Shown: in pieces, positions 1-6,804 of the stretch
Position numbering within the stretch: position 1 is the first letter of the stretch
How the letters are laid out: the number at the start of each line of letters is the position of its first letter
DNA from: Chromatiales bacterium
GTDB taxonomy: Bacteria; Pseudomonadota; Gammaproteobacteria; UBA6429; Thiohalophilaceae
Reading direction: 5' to 3'
Length of the DNA: 9,071 bases
NCBI GenBank assembly: GCA_024641465.1
Contig: JAHEDB010000064.1
Location: 1 to 9,071 of the forward strand
Position numbers and translations under genes: made by a program
The notes under the pieces: generated by a model
The model's input: the letters and a program-made list of their open reading frames with translations, nothing else
What the model was told of the DNA's origin: nothing
The model's database searches: none

Positions 1-1896
1 GCGCAGGAAGGACGACTGTTTTCGCCGCTGGCCTTTACCAAGACATATGCCATGGCCGCCGCGGCCGGTTTATCGGTGACCCTGGTGCCGGTGATGATGG
101 GTTATTTCATACGCGGCCGCATCCCCGCTGAAAACAGTAATCCGCTCAGTCGTTGGCTGATCCGTTATTACCGCCCCGCGCTGGAAACAGTATTAGTCCA
201 TCCCCGTCGCACCCTGGGCGTCACGCTGTTCGTCATGCTCAGCATCATGCTGCCCATCGGCGGCATCAGTGGCCTGTTGACACCATTGAAATGGCCGGTA
301 AGCAGGACAACAGGAATTCACCATGACAGTTTAGCGGGACGCTATCTCGACACCATCACTGAGTGGCAGGATGGCCTGTCGCAAGGCTGGCATTCCGTGT
401 TTGATCGCATCCCTTTAATAAGCCGCCTGGCCGATGGCATCGGCAGCGAGTTCATGCCGCAGCTCGATGAAGGCGACCTGATGTACATGCCCACTACGCT
501 GCCCGGCCTGTCCATCGGCAAGGCGCAGCAACTGTTACAACAAACGGATCGCTTGATAAAAAGTGTGCCCGAGGTGCAACAGGTATTCGGCAAGATCGGT
601 CGAGCCGACACCGCCACCGACCCCGCGCCGCTGACCATGATCGAAACCATCATTCGCCTTAAACCGAGAGACGCATGGCGCGAAGGCATGAACCTCGACA
701 AGCTCATCCAGGAACTCGATGCCACGGTCAGGCTGCCCGGCCTGACCAATGCCTGGCTGATGCCGATCAAGACCCGTATCGACATGCTCTCTACCGGCAT
801 CAAGACCCCGGTCGGTATCAAAATCGCCGGTCCCGATCTGCAAACCATCGAATCGATTGGCCGTGACATTGAGCGAGTCATGCTGAAGGTACGCGGCACC
901 CGCTCCGTCTATTCCGAGCGTGTCGCCGGTGGCCGCTATATCGAAGTCGTGCCGGATCGGGACAAGACATCCTTGCTGGGGCTGGATATAAAGGCGATCA
1001 ATGATGTGATCAGCGCCGCCGTCGGCGGTATCAATGTCAGCCACACCGTAGAGGGCGCCGAGCGCTACCCCATCAACCTGCGCTTTGCCCGCGAGGTACG
1101 CGATGACCTCGATAAGTTGCGGGAGTTGCCGATCATCACCCCGACAGGTGTGGAGATCCCCCTCGGCGAGGTCGCGCAAATCAAGATCGTCGATGGCCCG
1201 CCCATGATTAAAAGTGAGAATGCCCGCCTCAACGGCTGGGTGTTTGTCGATATCCACGGTGTCGACCTCGGCAGTTATGTCAAAGCGGCGCAACGAATTG
1301 TCAGTGATGAAGTTCAGCTGCCCACCGGCTACACCATCAGTTGGGCTGGACAACACGAATACCTGTTACGCGCCACGCAAAAACTCTGGCAGGTGGTCCC
1401 CGCCACCCTGTTGATCATCTTTTTATTACTCTATCTCACCTTCCGCAGCAGCACCGAAGTGCTGCTGGTCATCACCACCCTGCCCTTCGCCCTGGTCGGC
1501 GGTTTCTGGTTTATGTATCTGTTGGGCTATCACCTGTCGGTGGCCGCCGCCGTCGGCTTCATCGCCCTGGCCGGTGTCGCCACCGAATTTGGTGTGATAA
1601 TGCTGGTCTATCTGGATCGCGCCGTTGCCGATCGCAAGGCGAACAATCAGTTAAACAACATCAACGACCTCACCAGCGCCATCATCGAAGGCGCCGTGCT
1701 CAGGGTCAGGCCCAAGGCCATGACCGTCGCCGTGATCATTGCCGGCCTGATCCCGATCATGCTCGGCAGCGGTAGCGGCTCTGAAGTCATGCAACGCATC
1801 GCCGCACCCATGGTCGGCGGCATGATCACCGCACCACTGCTTTCCCTGTTTGTAATACCGGTGGTATATCTGGTTTGGAAAAAACGCGAAATATAA
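1..1896 (+). CDS. cusA: CusA-type Cu(I)/Ag(I) RND efflux pump, C-terminal part (5' end outside window)
   Basis: The inner-membrane proton-antiporter subunit of a CusCBA-like tripartite pump, which moves monovalent copper or silver from periplasm/cytoplasm to the outside. The frame is open from base 1 (AQEGRLFSPLAFTKTYAM...), so the ATG at 52 is internal and the gene starts upstream; E. coli CusA is about 1047 residues and about 631 are visible. Family hallmarks are EFMPQLDEGDLMYMPTTLPG, ATDPAPLTMIET and RLPGLTNAW. Counting from the E. coli protein, the three metal-relay methionines (M573, M623, M672) fall on Met codons at 487-489, 637-639 and 784-786, and the E625 equivalent is present, so substrate specificity looks like Cu/Ag and not Zn/Co/Cd. 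The final TM helices lie from about 1390 to 1880. Odd: about 55-60 extra residues (259-441) just before the porter domain. cusB and cusC would be expected upstream. The C-terminus KKREI looks natural. Confidence 0.95.
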   Translation, partial: AQEGRLFSPLAFTKTYAMAAAAGLSVTLVPVMMGYFIRGRIPAENSNPLSRWLIRYYRPALETVLVHPRRTLGVTLFVMLSIMLPIGGISGLLTPLKWPVSRTTGIHHDSLAGRYLDTITEWQDGLSQGWHSVFDRIPLISRLADGIGSEFMPQLDEGDLMYMPTTLPGLSIGKAQQLLQQTDRLIKSVPEVQQVFGKIGRADTATDPAPLTMIETIIRLKPRDAWREGMNLDKLIQELDATVRLPGLTNAWLMPIKTRIDMLSTGIKTPVGIKIAGPDLQTIESIGRDIERVMLKVRGTRSVYSERVAGGRYIEVVPDRDKTSLLGLDIKAINDVISAAVGGINVSHTVEGAERYPINLRFAREVRDDLDKLRELPIITPTGVEIPLGEVAQIKIVDGPPMIKSENARLNGWVFVDIHGVDLGSYVKAAQRIVSDEVQLPTGYTISWAGQHEYLLRATQKLWQVVPATLLIIFLLLYLTFRSSTEVLLVITTLPFALVGGFWFMYLLGYHLSVAAAVGFIALAGVATEFGVIMLVYLDRAVADRKANNQLNNINDLTSAIIEGAVLRVRPKAMTVAVIIAGLIPIMLGSGSGSEVMQRIAAPMVGGMITAPLLSLFVIPVVYLVWKKREI

Positions 1897-1929
1897 ATTT
1901 TCACCACGCAGGGACAATACAAAACCGGC

Positions 1930-2085
1930 GTAGGGTGCAATCCCATTGCACCGTATGCGGCGACATATCTATCACAGGCTGTTCGTTTGTTTGTTTGTTT
2001 GAAACTGGTTTGGTGACGGCTTGACGGATCGTCACCCTTTTAGACTCATTCGGCGCATTGGGAATGCGCCCTACCGCCGTCGCGC
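1930..2085. repeat. MITE/REP-like palindromic element, copy 1
   Basis: A 156 bp unit. Its ends, 1930-1953 and 2051-2074, are imperfect inverted repeats of each other (20 of 24 positions match, starting GTAGGG and ending CCCTAC). Each end is itself a hairpin: GTGCAAT-CCC-ATTGCAC on the left and GGCGCATT-GGG-AATGCGCC on the right. A third hairpin, GGTGACG/CGTCACC, lies at 2012-2018 and 2030-2036. It contains a (GTTT)n run near 1984-2001. An 11 bp tail, cgccgtcgcgc (2075-2085), is also shared with copy 2. No target-site duplication is visible. It does not code for a protein; REP, MITE or small structured RNA are all possible. Confidence 0.8.
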
Positions 2086-2122
2086 AAACTCTTTGCGAAT
2101 AGCATCATGTGCCATCTCTTTT

Positions 2123-2270
2123 GTAGGGTGCAATCCCATTGCACCGCATGCGGCGACATATCTATCACAGTCTGTTCGTTTGTTTGAAACTGGTTTGGTG
2201 ACGGCTTGACGGATCGTCGCCCTTTTAGACTCATTCGGCGCATTGGGAATGCGCCCTACCGCCGTCGCGC
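2123..2270. repeat. MITE/REP-like palindromic element, copy 2
   Basis: A 148 bp direct repeat of the unit at 1930-2085, 37 bp downstream in the same orientation. It differs by three substitutions and by loss of 8 bp (two GTTT units). Terminal inverted repeats are at 2123-2146 and 2236-2259. The substitution in the central hairpin (CGTCACC to CGTCGCC) turns a U-A pair into a U-G wobble, so the hairpin would survive in an RNA read from the + strand. The left flank differs from copy 1 while the 11 bp right flank is shared, so the repeated unit extends past the right inverted repeat. Confidence 0.8.
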
Positions 2271-2549
2271 TGCCATGCTCGCATCGCCTATAACACAGAT
2301 TGTTGATTTCATACTCGGAGTGGAATAAGCAAAGAGAGACAATCAAATGTGAAACAGAAGATTAAAATCGGCTGGAAAGGCAGTTGGTTTCCATTTTACC
2401 TGCCGTAAATCCAGCATATTATTCGCCGCAACCCGGCATTCAAAAATTCTGGAGTTCAGGATCTGTTTCGGCGCAGCGCTGCTCCAGTGGATTTTTAGAG
2501 GCACCCTTAACATCGCTGTACCAAAACATACACAACCGACTTAGCTATT

Positions 2550-4793
2550 TCATGTTTTTCTGTTACGACGTCGGCGGGCAAGAGATAGCCCGAGCAGTAA
2601 CAGAGCCACAACCGGGATCTCTGGATAGACCACGCTATACACGACAGGCGTAATGGCGAGTCGAAATAGTGGAACCAACAACTGATGTTCATCCATCGCA
2701 GCAGTTACGTCCGGGGCCGCTTTGTAATAGGCATTAACCAGTGTTTCACCCATGGAGCCAGACTTTATGACTTCATCTCTGAAATGACGGATGCTACCCA
2801 TATGTGGTTCCAGATAGCTTGCCTCAGCGGCACGGCTAGTCGGACAAATACTGCCGGTTACCTTAACCTGTGCGGTTGCAATCCCGCTCCCCTCTGAAGC
2901 CTGATGTGGATAACCATCACCCGGGTTAGGGTAGCGCATATCACGTGCATTGGCGCCAAAGTTAAAAGTGCCGGTGTTATTAATCGTAATATTTGACCAG
3001 GTATATGTATAAACCGGTGCACTACCTGGAGCGGCCTGCATATGCGCCTTGTCCAGCTCGACGATACCGGTCGCCTGACCAAACCACCAGATGGTACTCA
3101 GGCCGAAAGGTGCGCTGCCAGTTACCTTTATAGAAAAAGGGCTGCCTTTTGTTACCTCCGCCGGGGTAATGGATATCTTCACCGTCGGTACAATCGCGCG
3201 ATGCGCATTCACCCTGCCATGGCCATGCGTCGTGCTAAATCCATCCGCATTATAGTTGGCTGTAGCTGGCTGGATTTTCTCTGCCGTTTGCTCAAGGATC
3301 TGCTGCACCTGGGTGCGTGTAAGATTATTATTCAAGGTCAGTAACAGCCCGGCAATGCCAGCTGTCAACGGAGTAGCCGAGGAGGTACCCCCGAAGTCAT
3401 TATAATAATCACCGTTGACATAACCGACATTCCCTTCCCGATCAGTCGTGGTAATGCCACGCGTTCCGCCACGGGTTGGCGCCAGTACATCCATACAAAC
3501 ACCAAAACCCGCGTTGCCCATTTCGTCCAGATTTGTCGAACGACTGACGGCAATGACATTATTCATGGAAGAGATATCGGGTGTTGCGCCTATACAGTTA
3601 TCCGTATTGGTGTTTGTCATGGCAAACAGGACAACAGCGCCGCGGCCGCCTCGACCATTTGTTGCGGCATTGTTAATTGCATCCTCCACATCATCCGTCG
3701 CCGCCGTACCAATATTGTATCCCCAGCTGTTGGTGATCACAGCGGCATTTTGTGCCACAGCATAATCAAATGCATCGGCGTGATCAGCGGTAGACCCGCC
3801 CAGCATCCGGATGGGTAACAGACCACAACGGGGGCAACTGCCACTCACACCGATAGCATTATTGCCACGCGCCGCCACAACCCCGGAGACCGCAGTCCCA
3901 TGGTTATCACCCGCGCCTGGTCTTGGATCATTATCCGGTGGGTTAGCTGTGAAATCTCTGCCTCCGGCAACAATATTCGGGATCAGATCATCATGATCCG
4001 TGTCGATACCATCATCCAGTACAGCAACAACCGTCGCGATATTACCCAGGGTAAAATCCCAGGCCTCCGGTGCATCGATGTCGGCATCTACGGTACCGCC
4101 ACCCTGGCCGGTGTTGTTGAGATGCCACTGATCATTGAACAGAGCATCATTGGGAATCACTGGCTGATTCGGTATCGTGCGCGTAATGGTGTCGGCTATA
4201 AAGTTGGGGTGTGAATAGCTGACCTTGCCAGTCTCATAGAGCTGGTTGGCTATATCCAGCGCATCACGGGCAGAGCCGGATTTAACCCTATAGACATAAC
4301 GGCCGATCCTTACTTTGCTTTCACGGACCTGAGACAGCCCCAGCTTTGCCTCGAGCTGTTTTCTCTCCGCAGCCGTCACTTTTTCACCAAATCGAACCAC
4401 GATCTCCGAGGTCAGCACCATTGGCGCATTTGTCGTCTTGAGCATGACAACGCGATAGATCTGTTCAACGGCTTTGTCAGACTGAATGCCGCTGCTCAAT
4501 GACTGATAGCCCTTCTGGTCAATACGCTTAGCAAGTTTAAAAATGGCAATATTGCTGCTTTTGAAAATAATGGGTTGATCCTTAGTGAAGGATGGTTGCC
4601 TGCCCTGGATCTGAATTGCTTGCTTGTCATCCCCTTTCATCCGCACTGCCACATAATCTTCAGACAGGGTGATCTCCACCTTCTTCCCCGCTTTGTAGAA
4701 GTAGTCGGTGCGCAACTTATCATCCTGACCAAGTGCCGGCATCATGACCAGAATTGACAGGATCATCACCAATTTCGGCATAAATTTCTTCAT
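2550..4793 (-). CDS. Secreted subtilisin-like (S8) serine protease with C-terminal CFI-box-like domain and membrane tail
   Basis: A 747-residue exported endopeptidase. Residues 1-22 are a signal peptide (MKKFMPKLVM..., cleavage near ALG-QD). Residues ~120-200 resemble a Fervidolysin-type prodomain, ending VSYSHPNF. The S8 catalytic domain (~212-535) has a complete triad: D260 (AVLDDGID), H298 (GDNHGTAVSG), S471 (GGTSSATP), with oxyanion N355 (ITNSWGYN). A CPRC pair (C320, C323) could form a disulfide or bind metal. Residues ~538-648 look like a beta-sandwich domain. Residues 650-721 resemble the CFI-box C-terminal domain (SYLEPH, FRDEVI, LVNAYYKAAPDV, ITPVVYSVVYP). The protein ends in a hydrophobic helix (VVALLLLGLSL) and ARRRRNRK, a sorting/anchor-type tail. 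The start is set by AAGGAGGA 7 nt upstream. It is monocistronic; its substrate is unknown. Confidence 0.93.
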   Translation of the reverse strand: MKKFMPKLVMILSILVMMPALGQDDKLRTDYFYKAGKKVEITLSEDYVAVRMKGDDKQAIQIQGRQPSFTKDQPIIFKSSNIAIFKLAKRIDQKGYQSLSSGIQSDKAVEQIYRVVMLKTTNAPMVLTSEIVVRFGEKVTAAERKQLEAKLGLSQVRESKVRIGRYVYRVKSGSARDALDIANQLYETGKVSYSHPNFIADTITRTIPNQPVIPNDALFNDQWHLNNTGQGGGTVDADIDAPEAWDFTLGNIATVVAVLDDGIDTDHDDLIPNIVAGGRDFTANPPDNDPRPGAGDNHGTAVSGVVAARGNNAIGVSGSCPRCGLLPIRMLGGSTADHADAFDYAVAQNAAVITNSWGYNIGTAATDDVEDAINNAATNGRGGRGAVVLFAMTNTNTDNCIGATPDISSMNNVIAVSRSTNLDEMGNAGFGVCMDVLAPTRGGTRGITTTDREGNVGYVNGDYYNDFGGTSSATPLTAGIAGLLLTLNNNLTRTQVQQILEQTAEKIQPATANYNADGFSTTHGHGRVNAHRAIVPTVKISITPAEVTKGSPFSIKVTGSAPFGLSTIWWFGQATGIVELDKAHMQAAPGSAPVYTYTWSNITINNTGTFNFGANARDMRYPNPGDGYPHQASEGSGIATAQVKVTGSICPTSRAAEASYLEPHMGSIRHFRDEVIKSGSMGETLVNAYYKAAPDVTAAMDEHQLLVPLFRLAITPVVYSVVYPEIPVVALLLLGLSLARRRRNRKT

Positions 4794-5128
4794 GTCAACA
4801 TCCTCCTTGTTATATTTTTATTGATGATATTTTCAGTATCACGATCAAAAACGAGCGCGTCGTTTCACTTGTCGATATTAAATTTATGACAAAATAAAAG
4901 GGTTCTCATTAAAGGGTAATGTATATCGAATTTACTTCTGGACAAATGATCATCATCAAACAAAGTTGATTTACATATTATGCAACATGGACAATCTGAG
5001 ACGAAGCATGAGTAAAAACTTATTATGAATGGTAGTTAATGCGCATCCAAATCTGCCAGGATCATTAATGTCTTTCTGCTCAATCCACATTAGCGACATC
5101 TCACCGAATGCAATATCTTGTTATTGCA
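4794..5128. other. AT-rich intergenic region upstream of the protease
   Basis: About 335 bp without a credible gene between two minus-strand genes. It should hold the protease promoter, but I see no convincing -35/-10 pair at 16-18 bp spacing. Apart from the ribosome binding site and the hairpin at its right end, nothing recognisable is present. Confidence 0.5.
4801..4808 (-). promoter_or_regulatory. Strong ribosome binding site for the protease
   Basis: On the minus strand AAGGAGGA lies 7 nt before the ATG at 4793, a near-perfect Shine-Dalgarno match. It fixes the start and leaves a normal signal peptide at the N-terminus. Confidence 0.8.
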
Positions 5129-5130
5129 TT
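5107..5130. terminator. Perfect AT-rich hairpin at the radical SAM stop codon
   Basis: AATGCAATA and TATTGCATT form a perfect 9 bp stem around a 6 nt loop (TCTTGT). The stem runs into the stop codon of the radical SAM gene (TAA at 5131-5129). No U-tract follows on the minus strand, so it is not a classic intrinsic terminator; it could stabilise the mRNA 3' end or be a protein-binding palindrome. Confidence 0.4.
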
Positions 5131-6022
5131 ACAGCCCCCGCTGCCATTCCTCCCGCAGGTCCAGCTTGTCAGGGGCGGAGATGGCCAGATCGAGTTTATC
5201 GAGCAGGGCTGGTTTATCCCGACCGAGCACACCTTTTAATACCAGATAATTGGAGGCGTGGTCACTGCGAAATATTGTGCTGTTAAGGTCGGTATGTTCG
5301 ATAAACACTCGCATCTCCTCAAACAGGCCAATTTGGTCCAGCAGGTGGAAATTCTTGGGGAAATGTTGACGAAAGCGGGCTTCGCCCAATGGAAAGCTCA
5401 CCACCAGCGTGGCCAGGTAATTGGGCTGGCTTTCATTGACCAGCCGCGCAGAGTTCAGGGCGTGTTGCCGGGTATATAAATCACCGCCCAGCCCGTTGAG
5501 GATCATCACCGAGGTCTTGATACCCGCCAGGCGCAGTTTCTGTAATGCAGCGACCGTCGAGTCAAAGGTCTCGCCCTTTTCAATCATTTGCAGGAGTTGT
5601 TCATCACCACTCTCCGCACCGACGTACACCAGCCCAAGGGCCGCCTCACGGAGTTCTTTCAGCTCATCCACCGATTTGTTTTTCACATTGCGTGGCAGAC
5701 AATAAGTAGAAACACGATTGATGTCAGGGAAGCACCGCTTGATCTGCTCAAGGATCGCCAACAGACGCCGGGTCGATAACACCATGGCATCCCCATCCGC
5801 GAGAAAAACCCGCCTGACATGCGGCATGGCCTGCGCGGCACGCTCGATCTCCGCAAAGACTTCAACTTCATTTTTAATACTGAACTTCTTTTGCGGCGCC
5901 GTATACATTTCACAAAACGCACAACGGTTCCAGGAACAACCATTGGTCACCTGAAAGATCAGCGAATCGGCTTCGCTGGGGGGACGAAACACCGGTTCGA
6001 TGTATACGGGATATGAGTTCAT
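5129..6022 (-). CDS. Radical SAM family protein
   Basis: A 297-residue cytoplasmic radical SAM enzyme of unknown substrate, starting MNSYPVYIEPVFRPPSEADS. The [4Fe-4S] cysteines are C29, C34 and C37 (NGCSWNRCAFCEMY): this is CX4CX2C and not the usual CX3CX2C, a spacing I recall from a subset of COG1032-like proteins. SAM-binding signatures are FLADGDAMVL (~73-82, the GGE-like region) and VGAESGDEQLLQMIEKG (~134-150). The frame extends 10 codons upstream to a TTG at 6052, but the ATG at 6022 gives the usual family N-terminus and is preferred. There is no good Shine-Dalgarno sequence; TATAAT sits 6 nt before the ATG. It stands alone, with no recognisable partner, so the reaction cannot be inferred from context. 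Confidence 0.9.
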   Translation of the reverse strand: MNSYPVYIEPVFRPPSEADSLIFQVTNGCSWNRCAFCEMYTAPQKKFSIKNEVEVFAEIERAAQAMPHVRRVFLADGDAMVLSTRRLLAILEQIKRCFPDINRVSTYCLPRNVKNKSVDELKELREAALGLVYVGAESGDEQLLQMIEKGETFDSTVAALQKLRLAGIKTSVMILNGLGGDLYTRQHALNSARLVNESQPNYLATLVVSFPLGEARFRQHFPKNFHLLDQIGLFEEMRVFIEHTDLNSTIFRSDHASNYLVLKGVLGRDKPALLDKLDLAISAPDKLDLREEWQRGL

Positions 6023-6028
6023 AGTACA

Positions 6029-6034
6029 ATTATA
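6029..6034 (-). promoter_or_regulatory. Possible -10 box just upstream of the radical SAM ATG
   Basis: The minus strand reads CACTATAATTGTACTATG: a perfect TATAAT with six bases before the ATG. If used, transcription would begin at or next to the start codon, giving a leaderless mRNA, which would agree with the missing Shine-Dalgarno. No good -35 is seen at 16-18 bp (ATCTGT region), so this is weak. Confidence 0.3.
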
Positions 6035-6151
6035 GTGGAAAATAGATGCCAACAGATTCCAATCGGCCGAACACCTGACTTTTTTATCAGAACCTGTGTA
6101 AATCTTCCTCTACGCATCCATTATAATTTCAACCACATTCCAGAAATAACG

Positions 6152-6216
6152 CATTCCGACTAATTATTAACTTGAATCCAACAATCACGTCATTCCGACG
6201 TGTTCTTAGTCGGAAT
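6152..6216. repeat. Short palindromic intergenic repeat (ATTCCGAC type)
   Basis: CATTCCGAC occurs at 6152-6160 and again at 6191-6199. The second forms a perfect 8 bp stem with GTCGGAAT (6209-6216) around a 9 nt loop. The layout CATTCCGAC...GTCGGAATCCAG resembles the common proteobacterial 'CATTCC...GGAATCCAG' intergenic repeats. It lies downstream of the zinc-ribbon gene and may end transcription, but no U-tract follows. Confidence 0.55.
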
Positions 6217-6251
6217 CCAGGGCTTAAACAACCATGTATAAGTCTGTATCT

Positions 6252-6524
6252 CTAATCCCAACACCCACATCCACCAAGTTCTAATTCCGGTTTACCGCAC
6301 AAAGGACAGACCAGGGCAGCCTGTAATTCTGGATTAATGATCACCACCCTGCGGCTACGACAGTGCGAACACCGCTTATTCAGACTTGCAGCATTTGATA
6401 CCAGCAAATGATGGCATTGAGTACACTGCAAGATCTGGTATTCAACCCGCATGAACCCGCAACCGTCTTGCATAAACTCCTTTTCATAACCGCAGGTGCA
6501 AAAGGCGGTATAGAATTTACCCAT
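6252..6524 (-). CDS. Small cysteine-rich zinc-ribbon protein, function unknown
   Basis: 90 residues with 11 cysteines (C9, C11, C22, C34, C37, C52, C55, C73, C76, C86, C88), including the CxxC knuckles CTQC, CSHC and CPLC. This predicts a multi-zinc-ribbon protein, ending GGCGCWD. It starts MGKFYTAFCTCGYEKEF. The open frame continues 13 codons upstream, but the ATG at 6524 is preferred because it overlaps the preceding stop by 8 nt (ATGGGTAA) with GGGGTGG just upstream, suggesting translational coupling. I associate this shape with conserved hypothetical small proteins; no enzymatic motif is visible. Likely cytoplasmic, with no signal peptide or TM. Confidence 0.75.
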   Translation of the reverse strand: MGKFYTAFCTCGYEKEFMQDGCGFMRVEYQILQCTQCHHLLVSNAASLNKRCSHCRSRRVVIINPELQAALVCPLCGKPELELGGCGCWD

Positions 6525-6804
6525 ATCGTCCACCCCGTTGGTTGAAGTACCAATAATTGACAAATTCCTGATCGCCCAGCAACACGCCGACGGCCCTTAA
6601 TAACTGTTTAAACGCCTCGGAGGGATTGTGGCCACCCCTCGGGGGATAGGCATTCACAAGGTGAGTCTCCATGCGTTTATCATCATGCGCCAGCTCAATC
6701 GACCACTGCTCACCATCCAACACATGCCCGTCATATTCTGGTTTCCAATACCATGCACCGATCACTCTCACCTGCGCCCAGTTTTGCGGCGGCGTGGGAA
6801 ACAC
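6517..6804 (-). CDS. Hypothetical ~95-residue protein whose frame begins inside the cas1 remnant
   Basis: I do not recognise the family. From the GTG at 6804 it reads 95 residues. The first ~12 residues (VFPTPPQNWAQV) come from cas1 DNA in a shifted frame, and AQV itself matches Cas1, so the native part probably begins near RVIGAWYWKPEYDG (~6768). The core motifs are HVLDGEQWSIEL, LVNAYPP and FKQLLRAVGVLLGDQEF. This is a compact alpha/beta pattern (DG-QW strand, NAYP turn, C-terminal helix). It is probably co-translated with the zinc-ribbon gene (8 nt overlap). The true start may be lost, making this a 5'-truncated gene expressed from whatever start the fusion supplied. No signal peptide or TM. 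Confidence 0.55.
   Translation of the reverse strand: MFPTPPQNWAQVRVIGAWYWKPEYDGHVLDGEQWSIELAHDDKRMETHLVNAYPPRGGHNPSEAFKQLLRAVGVLLGDQEFVNYWYFNQRGGRYG

Larger units (their letters stand above)
1897..2549. other. Gene-free spacer with duplicated palindromic element
   Basis: Between the convergent cusA and protease genes I find no credible coding sequence; the open frames here run through repeat DNA. The left part is occupied by two copies of a palindromic element (listed separately). The stretch 2271-2549 shows no recognisable gene, no clear Rho-independent terminator and no repeat that I can see. Confidence 0.7.

Noticed and set aside
342..1356. Long minus-strand frames (185 and 273 codons) within cusA
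   Set aside because: They are antisense to a clearly recognisable RND pump; their composition is what codon bias of cusA produces on the other strand, with no domain in them.
2021..2346. Small frames of 62-91 codons on both strands across the palindromic elements
   Set aside because: They cover repeat DNA and hairpins, lack ribosome binding sites and show no conserved pattern.
4809..4930. sigma70 promoter for the protease
   Set aside because: Candidate boxes (TTGTCA, TTGATC, TATCAT) occur but none pair with 16-18 bp spacing, so I did not call one.
6525..6563. 13-codon N-terminal extension of the zinc-ribbon protein
   Set aside because: It lies wholly inside the preceding gene, and the ATG at 6524 has a coupled 8 nt overlap plus a GGGGTGG sequence in the right place.
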